Shown piece by piece: positions 4,887 to 11,257 of a DNA stretch of 11,257 nucleotides (the stretch's first letter is position 1; every line of letters starts with the position of its first letter). A program made the position numbers and the translations under genes. The DNA is taken from positions 1 to 11,257 of the forward strand of contig JANXRU010000301.1 of assembly GCA_025356715.1 (NCBI GenBank), in the 5' to 3' direction. Source of the DNA: Bacteroidota bacterium. Its GTDB lineage: Bacteria > Bacteroidota > Bacteroidia > B-17B0 > B-17BO. The notes beneath the pieces are model-generated. The model was not told the origin of the DNA. It saw only the letters and a program-made list of their open reading frames with translations, and searched no databases.

Positions 4887-4916
4887 CAAATGTAATGAGA
4901 TTTTTAACTAATCAAA
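4887..4916 (-). promoter_or_regulatory. tRNA-Leu promoter (TTTG-N18-TACATTTG)
   Basis: On the minus strand a TTTG (4916-4913) and an exact TAnnTTTG box TACATTTG (4894-4887) are 18 bases apart, the Bacteroidota housekeeping promoter layout. It would start transcription near 4880, about 33 bases before the mature tRNA 5' end. Confidence 0.7.
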
Positions 4917-4930
4917 AAAACAATTGAATT

Positions 4931-4964
4931 TTTGCGCTAAAATCCACTAAAAAGCCTATATTTG
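4931..4964 (+). promoter_or_regulatory. prs promoter (TTTG-N22-TATATTTG)
   Basis: TATATTTG at 4957-4964 matches TAnnTTTG exactly, with TTTG at 4931-4934 as a -33 element. The start site would be near 4970, giving a short A-rich leader before the ATG at 4982. It is divergent from the tRNA-Leu promoter. Confidence 0.65.
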
Positions 4965-4981
4965 CCTCCCCTATCAAAAAA

Positions 4982-5914
4982 ATGGAAACAGACGTTAGAT
5001 TATTTTCAGGTAGTGTTACCCAAACACTTTCAGAACAGATTGCAAAATCGTATGGAAAAGATTTAGGTAATATTTCGCATTATCGCTTTAGTGATGGTGA
5101 AATTCAGGTGTCTTACGAAGAAAGTATCCGCGGACAAAGTGTGTTTGTAATTCAATCAACCATGCCTCCTGCCGATAATTTAATGGAATTATTATTAATG
5201 TTAGATGCCGCCAAACGCGCATCAGCAAAAGAAGTAATTGCTGTTCTTCCTTATTTTGGCTATGCACGCCAAGATAGAAAAGATCAGCCTCGTGTTGCTA
5301 TTGGCGCTAAATTAGTAGCCGACATGTTAGCATTAGCTGGCGCAACTCGTGTGATGACCATGGATTTACACGCCGATCAAATTCAAGGATTTTTTGATAT
5401 TCCGGTTGATCATTTATATGCATCTTCTATATTTTTACCGTATATACAAAGTTTAAATTTACCAAACCTAACCATTGCAGCTCCTGATATGGGTGGCAGT
5501 AAGCGTGCAAATGCTTATGCTAAACATTTGAAATCAGAAATCGTTATTTGTTATAAGCAACGAACGAAAGCAAATGTAGTTGATCACATGACTGCTATTG
5601 GAGATATAGAAGGAAGAAACATAGTATTAGTAGATGATTTAGTTGACACGGGTGGTACTCTTTGTAAGGCAGCCGATATGATGATGGAGCGTGGAGCCTT
5701 AAGTGTAAGAGCTGTTTGTACGCATGCTATTTTATCAGGCAAAGCGTATGATAATATTCAAAACTCAAAGCTTACTGAATTAATAGTAACAGATACCGTT
5801 CCACTTAAACAGGCTAGTGAAAAAATAAAAGTAATAAGTGTAGCCGAATTATTTGCTAAAGTTATTCATAGTGTGCAAAACTATGAATCTATTAGCAGTA
5901 ATTTTATAATGTAA
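4982..5914 (+). CDS. prs: Ribose-phosphate pyrophosphokinase (PRPP synthetase)
   Basis: This cytoplasmic enzyme makes PRPP from ribose 5-phosphate and ATP for purine, pyrimidine, histidine, tryptophan and NAD synthesis. The 310-aa length is normal. Family motifs in order are SDGEIQV (37-43), the ATP-binding YFGYARQDRK (91-100), MDLHADQIQGFFDIPVDHLY (127-146), the segment APDMGGSKRANAYA (167-180) that precedes the catalytic flexible loop, and the PRPP-binding loop VLVDDLVDTGGT (215-226). It is followed 86 bases later by rplY, a common bacterial pairing. The start is fixed by the family N-terminus (LFSGSVTQTL) and the promoter just upstream. Confidence 0.97.
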   Translation: METDVRLFSGSVTQTLSEQIAKSYGKDLGNISHYRFSDGEIQVSYEESIRGQSVFVIQSTMPPADNLMELLLMLDAAKRASAKEVIAVLPYFGYARQDRKDQPRVAIGAKLVADMLALAGATRVMTMDLHADQIQGFFDIPVDHLYASSIFLPYIQSLNLPNLTIAAPDMGGSKRANAYAKHLKSEIVICYKQRTKANVVDHMTAIGDIEGRNIVLVDDLVDTGGTLCKAADMMMERGALSVRAVCTHAILSGKAYDNIQNSKLTELIVTDTVPLKQASEKIKVISVAELFAKVIHSVQNYESISSNFIM

Positions 5915-5919
5915 TTTTA

Positions 5920-5962
5920 CTCGCATAAACTAATTTAACTGGTGTTTAAGAAATGAAGCGAG
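5920..5962 (+). promoter_or_regulatory. Possible stem-loop between prs and rplY
   Basis: CTCGC (5920-5924) can pair with GCGAG (5958-5962), and TAAAC (5926-5930) with GTTTA (5944-5948), giving an interrupted hairpin in the 86-base gap. No T run follows, so it is not a clear terminator; it might be an attenuator or processing site for rplY. No TAnnTTTG box is seen before rplY, so read-through from prs is likely. Confidence 0.3.
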
Positions 5963-6000
5963 CATTTTAAAAACATCAAAAACAATTTAAACAAAACAAA

Positions 6001-6582
6001 ATGAAATCAGTACAATTGAGCGGTTCGTTACGTACGAACGTAGGAAAAGTAAATGCAAAAGCAATAAGATTGCAAGGACAAGTTCCATGTGTAATTTATG
6101 GTGGAAAAGAACAAATTCACTTTCAAGCAGATGAGCGTGCATTTAAACCAGTTATTTTTACGCCTAATGCACACATCGTAGAAATTAACTTAGACGGTAA
6201 AGTTTACAAAACAGTATTGCAAGATGCGCAATACCATAAGATTAATGATAAATTAACTCACGCTGATTTTTTAGAAATTCAAGACGGAAAACCAGTTACA
6301 GCTAACATTCCAGTTGTTTTAACAGGCCAATCTGAAGGTGTTAAAAAAGGTGGTAAATTAGTATTGAAATTACGTAAGTTAAAAGCTCGTGGTATTGCTG
6401 CTGAATTACCAGATTCTATTGAAATTTCAATTTCTAAATTAGATATTGGTGGTTCTATCGCTATTGGTGATATCGACATTAAAGGCGTTACTTTATTAAA
6501 TGCGAAAAACGTATCAGTGGTTGCAGTTCAAACAACTCGTGCCGTTGCTGCTGAGCCACAAGGCGCTCCAGCTAAAAAATAA
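6001..6582 (+). CDS. rplY: 50S ribosomal protein L25, long CTC form
   Basis: L25 binds 5S rRNA in the large subunit. The 193-aa product is the long CTC/TL5-type: an N-terminal 5S-binding beta-barrel (about 1-92; TNVGKVNAKAIRLQGQVPCVIYG, HIVEINLDGKVYKTVLQDAQYH, THADFLEI) and a C-terminal beta domain (about 95-180; ANIPVVLTGQSEGVKKGGKLVL, LPDSIEISISKLDIGGSIAIGDI). A short Ala/Lys-rich tail ends the protein. The start is supported by the normal N-terminus and an A-rich leader. It shares its downstream terminator with the convergent gene at 6645. Confidence 0.95.
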   Translation: MKSVQLSGSLRTNVGKVNAKAIRLQGQVPCVIYGGKEQIHFQADERAFKPVIFTPNAHIVEINLDGKVYKTVLQDAQYHKINDKLTHADFLEIQDGKPVTANIPVVLTGQSEGVKKGGKLVLKLRKLKARGIAAELPDSIEISISKLDIGGSIAIGDIDIKGVTLLNAKNVSVVAVQTTRAVAAEPQGAPAKK

Positions 6583-6602
6583 AATTTAAGCTTTCTATAA
6601 AT

Positions 6603-6639
6603 AAAAAATCCTCTTTCGTTTTCGAGAGAGGATTTTTTT
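6603..6639. terminator. Strong bidirectional terminator between rplY and the UbiA-like gene
   Basis: The stem AAAAAATCCTCTTTCG pairs with CGAGAGAGGATTTTTT around a TTTT loop with a single T-G pair. A run of seven T ends the plus strand and a run of A precedes it, so it can stop transcription from both convergent genes. Confidence 0.9.
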
Positions 6640-6644
6640 ATGGT

Positions 6645-7508
6645 TTAAATTGCTAACAGTAATAAAACCTGAATAATTAGCAAACCATCAATCCACAAAT
6701 AATAATAAAACGAATGCTTTTTATCAGTCGTTAATAAGATACTGATTATTGTAATAATACTTACAAGACTAGAAATAAGTAGCAATGACTGAGAACCATG
6801 TTTGAAAAATACATAACAAACACTTGAAAGCAACATTAATACAACACACATCATTTTAGTTACAGCAATTCCAAATTTATTAGCATAGGTATTTACTCCC
6901 TTTAAATAATCATCTTCAGCATCTTTAATATCAAATAGTGCGCATAGTGTAGCAACAAAACAAAATTGAGAAATTAAAAACCAAATACTATTCAACGTGA
7001 ATAATTTATTTTCAATTAAAGGCACCACCGAACAACTAATAACCCATATAGCAGCTATTAAGAAAGGCTTCACGCAACCGTATTTCCTAAAATTAAAAGG
7101 TGGTAAGTAATATAAGGTTGATACTATTTCTGCGCCAACCATAATGCCAATGGATGTATAACTTAAATTATTACACAAAAACAAAACAACAATTAAGCAT
7201 AAAGCAACGCTTATTAAAAGTATTTTTTTGTGTTTAGTTAACCATTGGGAACGATCACTAAATTGATTGGTTTGATTTACCATGTAACCACGTTGCACGT
7301 TGTATTGCAAATAAGTGGATAATAATATAAAGAATAAGTATGAATTATTATTGAAATTAATGGGAATTGGAAAAACGACATAGGTTACAAATACCTGTGA
7401 TAGTGAGCAAATAGCAATAAACACATTAGCATACACTAACGTTTTAGTGATGGGAGATTTTAATAATTTAGATATGGCGTTAGTTGTTTGCAAAAATTTC
7501 TTCAGCAT
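6645..7508 (-). CDS. UbiA-like polytopic membrane protein (prenyltransferase superfamily)
   Basis: The 287-aa protein has about nine hydrophobic helices. The UbiA hallmarks YYLPPFNFRKYGCVKPFLIAAIW (133-155) and the second aspartate motif DIKDAEDDYLKG (193-204) are visible. In UbiA enzymes two Asp-rich motifs bind Mg-prenyl diphosphate. The first (NDxxDxxxD), expected near residues 70-85, reads NVQRGYMVNQTNQFSD and has lost most acidic residues. The protein may therefore be a divergent enzyme or a non-catalytic relative; the substrate is unknown. Its start overlaps the end of the TatD-type gene by 29 bases, so the two are probably translationally coupled. Confidence 0.7.
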   Translation of the reverse strand: MLKKFLQTTNAISKLLKSPITKTLVYANVFIAICSLSQVFVTYVVFPIPINFNNNSYLFFILLSTYLQYNVQRGYMVNQTNQFSDRSQWLTKHKKILLISVALCLIVVLFLCNNLSYTSIGIMVGAEIVSTLYYLPPFNFRKYGCVKPFLIAAIWVISCSVVPLIENKLFTLNSIWFLISQFCFVATLCALFDIKDAEDDYLKGVNTYANKFGIAVTKMMCVVLMLLSSVCYVFFKHGSQSLLLISSLVSIITIISILLTTDKKHSFYYYLWIDGLLIIQVLLLLAI

Positions 7509-8247
7509 TTTTGGTTGTTATCAGGGCAACATCTTCTAAAGATAGTTGTTTAAGGTCGGCTATTTTTTGAGCTACTAAAGGAATGTAAGCGCTTTCGTTA
7601 CGTTTGCCACGATGCGGATTTGGGGCTAAGTAGGGAGCATCTGTTTCCAAAACAATATTATGGATAGATAATTGTTCAACGACTTTATCTAATCCCGAAT
7701 TTTTAAAAGTAATAACACCGCCAATTCCTAATTTAAAATTTCCTAAGTCTAAAATATGTTTGGCCTGCTCAAAGGTTCCGCTAAAGCAATGAAAAATACC
7801 TTTTGGCAGCTTTGGATAAGATTTTAAAACAGCAAATATTTCATCAAAAGCATTTCTACAGTGAATAACAATGGTGTAGTTGAATTCCATTGCCCATTCT
7901 ATTTGTTGTCTAAATACCCATTCTTGCTCCTTCACAAAGGTTTTATCCCAATACAAATCCATGCCTATTTCTCCTATGGCAAAAAAACGTCTTTTATCTA
8001 ACCACGATTTTATTATAGTTAATTCTTCTAAATAATTTTCTTTAACAGAACAAGGGTGAAGCCCCATCATTGGAAAACAATGGTTAGCAAATTGTTGCTC
8101 AAGCTCCAACATGCCTTGTATACTGCTACTATCAACGTTTGGTAAAAATAATTTTTCTACACCCAAGTTAATGGCACTTAAAATAACAGCGTTTCTATCG
8201 GCATTAAATTCTTCGGAGTATAAGTGAGTATGTGTATCTATATACAT
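7480..8247 (-). CDS. TatD-family metal-dependent hydrolase/DNase
   Basis: From the ATG at 8245-8247 the protein has 255 aa, the usual TatD length, and begins MYIDTHTHLY. Metal and catalytic residues of the amidohydrolase TIM barrel are all present: H6 and H8 (DTHTH), E93 (AIGEIGMDLYW), H129 (VIHCRNA), H153 (FHCFSG) and D203 (ETDAPYLAPNP). TatD proteins are 3'-5' exonucleases or related deoxyribonucleases in the cytoplasm. The frame continues upstream to an ATG at 8283, but that start adds 12 residues with no family match and lies over a TAAATTTA sequence resembling the -7 box. It is followed by the overlapping UbiA-like gene. Confidence 0.93.
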   Translation of the reverse strand: MYIDTHTHLYSEEFNADRNAVILSAINLGVEKLFLPNVDSSSIQGMLELEQQFANHCFPMMGLHPCSVKENYLEELTIIKSWLDKRRFFAIGEIGMDLYWDKTFVKEQEWVFRQQIEWAMEFNYTIVIHCRNAFDEIFAVLKSYPKLPKGIFHCFSGTFEQAKHILDLGNFKLGIGGVITFKNSGLDKVVEQLSIHNIVLETDAPYLAPNPHRGKRNESAYIPLVAQKIADLKQLSLEDVALITTKNAEEIFANN

Positions 8248-8337
8248 GGAATTATTTCTTATTTTTGATGTAAATTTAAGCATCTTAAGTTAAGAGGAAT
8301 AATTTAAAATTCTTTTAAAGCATGACTAATACCAACT

Positions 8338-9294
8338 ATGAAAATCCTCATCATCCGTTTTAGTTCTATTGGCGATATTGTTTTAACAACTCCTATCATT
8401 AGAGCTATTAAGCAGCAAATACAAGGCGTTGAGGTCCATTATATTACTAAACAAAAATTTAGTTCGGTGATAGAGGCTAATCCTTATATTGATAAAATCC
8501 ATACCATTAAAGATTCTATTTTTGAAATAACGACCGATCTCAGAAAAGAAAATTTCGATTATGTAATTGATTTGCATCACAATATTCGTACACTCAAATT
8601 GAAATGGATACTCGGCAAAAAATCGTTTTCATTTCGTAAATTAAATTGGGAAAAATTTTTAATCGTTTATTTTAAAATAAACAAATTACCCAAACTACAT
8701 ATTGTTGATCGATACTTTGAAACACTTGAATCTATTGGTGTAAAGAATGATTGTCAAGGATTGGATTATTTCATTTCAGAAAAAGACACCATTAATGTTT
8801 CGTCTTATTTGCCAACTCATTTTCAAAATGGATATACTGTTTTAGTAGTTGGAGGCTCATACTTTACGAAGCAAATCCCTATTAATAAATTAAAGGAATT
8901 TTGTGAACTAAGCTCAAAACCATTGATTTTATTGGGGGGAAATGAAGATAGTATTAATGCAGAAGAAGTACATCGCGTGTTTATAGATAAGACGATTAAT
9001 TTATGCGGGCAATTAAACATCAATCAATCTGCGTCTATCATTCAACAAGCTCATCAGGTCATTACATCTGATACAGGCTTAATGCACATAGCAGCGGCTT
9101 TTAAAAAAGACATTATATCTGTTTGGGGTAATACCATTCCAGAGTTTGGTATGGGGGTTTATTTGTCAAGCAAGGATTCAAAAGCACTAGAAGTAAAAAA
9201 TTTAAGCTGTCGTCCTTGCTCTAAATTAGGTCATCATAGTTGTCCAAAAAAACATTTTAAGTGCATGAATGATATTGTAATTGGTAGTTTATAA
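8338..9294 (+). CDS. Glycosyltransferase family 9 protein (ADP-heptose:LPS heptosyltransferase-like)
   Basis: The 318-aa cytoplasmic GT-B enzyme has the GT9 N-terminus IRFSSIGDIVLTTPIIRAI (6-24) with the likely catalytic Asp at 13, DYVIDLHHNIRT (74-85), VLVVGGSYFTKQIP (168-181), LCGQLNINQSASIIQQA (222-238) and the sugar-nucleotide-binding VITSDTGLMHIAAAF (241-255). A cysteine-rich end CRPCSKLGHHSCPKKHFKCM (291-310) is also seen in Bacteroidota GT9 proteins. The role is probably transfer of heptose or a similar sugar to lipopolysaccharide core; donor and acceptor cannot be read from sequence. It is divergent from the TatD-type gene, and its stop lies 55 bases before the transporter start. Confidence 0.88.
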   Translation: MKILIIRFSSIGDIVLTTPIIRAIKQQIQGVEVHYITKQKFSSVIEANPYIDKIHTIKDSIFEITTDLRKENFDYVIDLHHNIRTLKLKWILGKKSFSFRKLNWEKFLIVYFKINKLPKLHIVDRYFETLESIGVKNDCQGLDYFISEKDTINVSSYLPTHFQNGYTVLVVGGSYFTKQIPINKLKEFCELSSKPLILLGGNEDSINAEEVHRVFIDKTINLCGQLNINQSASIIQQAHQVITSDTGLMHIAAAFKKDIISVWGNTIPEFGMGVYLSSKDSKALEVKNLSCRPCSKLGHHSCPKKHFKCMNDIVIGSL

Positions 9295-9302
9295 AATGAA
9301 AC

Positions 9303-9320
9303 AGTATTTTTATAAATACT
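9303..9320. promoter_or_regulatory. Inverted repeat upstream of the EamA promoter
   Basis: AGTATTT (9303-9309) and AAATACT (9314-9320) are exact 7-base arms 4 bases apart, ending 12 bases before the TACATTTG box, so they overlap where a -33 element would be. It could be an operator for the transporter. In AT-rich DNA it may also be chance or a weak end signal for the upstream gene. Confidence 0.35.
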
Positions 9321-9332
9321 CAAGGAATAACC

Positions 9333-9340
9333 TACATTTG
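9333..9340 (+). promoter_or_regulatory. Promoter -7 box TACATTTG that fixes the transporter start
   Basis: An exact TAnnTTTG match ends 9 bases before ATG 9350. Transcription would start about 9346, giving an almost leaderless message. It implies that the upstream in-frame starts (TTG 9281, ATG 9296) are not used from this promoter. Confidence 0.6.
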
Positions 9341-9349
9341 CCATCTAAA

Positions 9350-10231
9350 ATGAAAAAATCGTATTTACCCTGGATATTATTAATGGTGCTTTCCTTAGTT
9401 TGGGGAAGTTCCTTTATCTTAATGAAACGTGGCCTTATGGCTTTTTCTAGCGATGAAGTAGCAGCTTTGCGCATTACAATAGCTTCAGTTTTTTTATCGC
9501 CTTTATTAATTAAGTACTATAAAATTAATTTACTTAAAAACTTAAAAGGCTTATTGTTAATGGGCATTTTTGGCAATTTAATCCCCGCTTTTTTATTTAC
9601 CAAAGCCGAAACAGAGATTAGTAGTAGCTTAACAGGTATGCTTAACGCACTTACTCCATTGTTTACGATATTAATAGGCGTAGTGTTTTTTAAAAATAAT
9701 ATTACTAAAGAGAAATTAATAGGTGTTCTTATTGGTTTTTTAGGTGCTATTGCCTTAATTGTTTTTGGTGATTCACACGATCAATCTAAAAATGCTTTAT
9801 ATAGTTTACTAGTTGTAGCAGCTACATTGTGCTATGCGATTAGTGTTAATGGTATTAAAGCGTATTTAAGTGATCTTAATTCCATTACGGCAACCGTTTG
9901 GGCTTTTACATTAATGGGACCAATAGCTGCCATTTACTTATTTGGATTTACTGATGTGATAGAACATACCTTCAAAACCTCTAATGGTTTAAATTCGCTC
10001 GGTTACATTAGTATTTTAGCAATTTTCGGTACAGCAATTTCTGTTGTTCTTTTTAATCAATTAATCAAATTATCAGGAACTGTTTTCGCGTCAAGTTGTA
10101 CCTATTTAATTCCTGTTGTTGCTATTTGTTGGGGATTATTTGATGGGGAAGTTGTAAATTTAATACAAATGGGCGCTGTTTTTGTCATTATTGGGGGCAT
10201 ATGGTTAATTAACAAGCCTAAAAAAGGATAA
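9350..10231 (+). CDS. EamA/DMT-family transporter (10 transmembrane helices)
   Basis: From ATG 9350 the product has 293 aa, the usual size for the drug/metabolite transporter superfamily. Two EamA halves are seen (about residues 8-135 and 150-287), starting with LPWILLMVLSLVWGSSFILMKRGL and containing SSSLTGMLNALTPLFTILIGVVFF, the end-of-repeat helix GFLGAIALIV, and a second-half ASSCTYLIPVVAICWGLFDGE. This inner-membrane protein would export or import small metabolites; the substrate is unknown. The frame opens earlier (TTG at 9281), but that adds 23 unusual residues (KQYFYKYSRNNLHLPS) overlapping the GT9 end, and the promoter box 9333-9340 argues for 9350. Confidence 0.9.
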   Translation: MKKSYLPWILLMVLSLVWGSSFILMKRGLMAFSSDEVAALRITIASVFLSPLLIKYYKINLLKNLKGLLLMGIFGNLIPAFLFTKAETEISSSLTGMLNALTPLFTILIGVVFFKNNITKEKLIGVLIGFLGAIALIVFGDSHDQSKNALYSLLVVAATLCYAISVNGIKAYLSDLNSITATVWAFTLMGPIAAIYLFGFTDVIEHTFKTSNGLNSLGYISILAIFGTAISVVLFNQLIKLSGTVFASSCTYLIPVVAICWGLFDGEVVNLIQMGAVFVIIGGIWLINKPKKG

Positions 10232-10284
10232 TTTCTACAAAAAAGAGATTAATTTGAGATGCCCTTAAAAAAGTGTTGAAAACT

Positions 10285-10315
10285 TTTGCTGGATACAAAA
10301 AACCGTGTATCTTTG
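10285..10315 (+). promoter_or_regulatory. rplU-rpmA promoter (TTTG-N19-TATCTTTG)
   Basis: TTTG (10285-10288) and an exact TAnnTTTG box TATCTTTG (10308-10315) are 19 bases apart. Transcription would start near 10321, with a leader of about 35 bases rich in A and T before ATG 10356. Confidence 0.75.
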
Positions 10316-10355
10316 CCGTCCTTAAAAAAATTATTATTAATTAAAAATTAACACT

Positions 10356-10844
10356 ATGTATGCAATTGTAGAAATAGCAGGGCAACAATTTAAAGTGGAA
10401 CGAGGCAATAAAGTCTACGTTCACCGCCTAGATGCTAACGAAGGTGCTAAAGTGGAATTTGACAAAGTTTTCTTAATTGAAAACGCTGGAAAAATCTCTA
10501 TCGGAAGCCCGACAGTGGATGGCGCAAAAGTTGTTGCCACCGTATTAGAACACTTAAAAGGCGATAAAGTTATCATCTTTAAGAAAAAACGCCGTAAAGG
10601 TTACCAAAAATGGAATAACCACCGTCAGCATTTAACTCAACTATTAATTCAAGGCGTTTTACCTAAAGGCGAAACCTTAAAAGAAGAATTAAAAGCTGAA
10701 AAATCTGAACGTAATTATTCTTTAAGATCTCAAGTGAAAGCTGAAGCAGCTCTGGTTGTTGAAGCTAAAAAAGCTCCTGCTAAAAAAGCAGCTGCTAAAA
10801 AAGCGCCTGCCAAGAAAGCTGCCGCTAAAAAAACAGAAGCATAA
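10356..10844 (+). CDS. rplU: 50S ribosomal protein L21 with Lys/Ala/Pro-rich C-terminal tail
   Basis: L21 binds 23S rRNA in the large subunit. Residues 1-103 are the normal L21 domain: MYAIVEIAGQQFKVERG, VLEHLKGDKVIIFKKKRRKGYQKWNNHRQ (64-91, the RNA-binding signature) and TQLLIQGV. Most L21 proteins end near residue 103; this one has about 59 more residues. A charged linker (EELKAEKSERNYSLRSQ) leads to repeats of KKAPAKKAAA (about 138-159) that resemble histone H1-type tails. The tail probably contacts RNA and is likely disordered. It forms an operon with rpmA, 25 bases downstream. Confidence 0.96.
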   Translation: MYAIVEIAGQQFKVERGNKVYVHRLDANEGAKVEFDKVFLIENAGKISIGSPTVDGAKVVATVLEHLKGDKVIIFKKKRRKGYQKWNNHRQHLTQLLIQGVLPKGETLKEELKAEKSERNYSLRSQVKAEAALVVEAKKAPAKKAAAKKAPAKKAAAKKTEA

Positions 10845-10869
10845 TTAATAACCATTAAAATAATATAAA

Positions 10870-11130
10870 ATGGCACATAAAAAAGGCGCGGGCTCCACAA
10901 ACAACGGTAGAGAATCGCATAGCAAACGTTTAGGCGTTAAAATATTTGGTGGACAAGCTTGCATCGCAGGTAACATTATCGTTCGTCAACGTGGCACTAA
11001 GCACAATCCAAGTGAAAATGTAGGTATCGGAAAAGATCATACATTATTTGCTTTGGTTGATGGTAAAGTTGTGTTTAAAAAGAAACGTGATGACAGATCG
11101 TATGTATCTGTTGTTCCTAATCAAGCATAA
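10870..11130 (+). CDS. rpmA: 50S ribosomal protein L27
   Basis: The 86-aa protein has the whole family signature: [53 protein letters not shown] and FKKKRD. The N-terminal AHKKGAGS reaches toward the peptidyl-transferase centre. It starts directly at MAHKK, without the cleaved extension found in Firmicutes. It is the second gene of the rplU-rpmA unit and is followed by a terminator. Confidence 0.97.
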   Translation: MAHKKGAGSTNNGRESHSKRLGVKIFGGQACIAGNIIVRQRGTKHNPSENVGIGKDHTLFALVDGKVVFKKKRDDRSYVSVVPNQA

Positions 11131-11151
11131 TTAAACTAAACACGGATTTTT

Positions 11152-11183
11152 AAAAGCCCTTCATTTAGTTTGAAGGGCTTTTT
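11152..11183 (+). terminator. rpmA terminator
   Basis: AAAAGCCCTTCA (11152-11163) and TGAAGGGCTTTT (11171-11182) are perfect 12-base arms around a 7-base loop. The last T continues the run. It closes the rplU-rpmA operon. Confidence 0.92.
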
Positions 11184-11190
11184 CTGTTTA

Positions 11191-11257
11191 GGGTTGCGTG
11201 AGGGATGCAAGCGGAAATCCTTTGCTGAGGCACGAAGCAAAGATTGGAGCGACAGCC
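11191..11257. repeat. Start of a probable dispersed intergenic repeat (cut by the window end)
   Basis: The segment is more GC-rich than its surroundings and purine-rich (GAGGGATGCAAGCGGAAATC). It contains a hairpin CTTTGCT (11220-11226) / AGCAAAG (11236-11242), extended by AAT/ATT after a bulged C, followed by GGAGCGACAGCC. From memory, similar GAGGGAT..AAGCGGAAATCC..hairpin..GATTGGAGCG..AGCCC sequences recur between genes of many Bacteroidota. Only one copy is visible here, so repetition cannot be shown from this window. No open frame is apparent. Confidence 0.5.

Noticed and set aside
1..11257. CRISPR array, insertion sequence or phage genes
   Set aside because: No regularly spaced short repeats, transposase or phage structural genes were seen on either strand.

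Overview
The window looks like chromosomal DNA of a member of the Bacteroidota. It is AT-rich, its genes lack Shine-Dalgarno sequences and often have A-rich leaders, and it carries several exact copies of the Bacteroidota -7 promoter box TAnnTTTG: upstream of a tRNA-Leu, prs, rplU, an EamA transporter and a small operon. Supporting family-level signs are the long (CTC-type) L25, the TPR-transmembrane-SpoIIE phosphatase and the Crp/Fnr-like regulator. I would not name a genus.

Layout. 1-183: C-terminal end of a membrane protein, probably a CPBP intramembrane protease. 349-4773: an accessory stretch ending exactly at the 3' end of a minus-strand tRNA-Leu(CAA). It holds two cargo blocks. The first (about 395-2040) has a Crp/Fnr-type regulator, an uncharacterised 129-aa protein and a small exported alpha/beta-barrel-like protein, all on the minus strand. 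The second (about 2156-4658) has one large TPR-SpoIIE signalling phosphatase. Each block is bounded by a module made of the tRNA 3'-terminal sequence (GTTAAGTACCC as read on +) joined to a terminator hairpin. The modules at 2041-2155 and 4659-4773 are identical over 115 bp; a diverged third lies at 349-394. Just inside the distal edge of each block is a related short coding remnant (389-496 and 2150-2248) whose differences fall mostly at third codon positions.

4769-11130: housekeeping and ordinary genes. In order these are tRNA-Leu(CAA) (-), prs and rplY (+), a UbiA-like membrane protein and a TatD-type nuclease (-, overlapping), a family 9 glycosyltransferase and an EamA permease (+), and rplU-rpmA (+). 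Strong hairpin terminators follow rplY (shared with the convergent UbiA-like gene) and rpmA. The last about 67 bases look like the start of a dispersed intergenic repeat.

How the parts work together. prs (PRPP synthesis) and rplY, then rplU-rpmA, are core metabolism and ribosome genes with standard promoters. In the first accessory block, a perfect palindrome (TTGACA-AA-TGTCAA) sits just behind the regulator gene and about 43 bases before the predicted start site of the next two genes. This suggests the regulator activates them from a class II-like position. The most notable observation is that the accessory stretch looks like two tandem, recombinase-less cassettes stacked at one tRNA-Leu 3' end, each bringing its own tRNA end and terminator.
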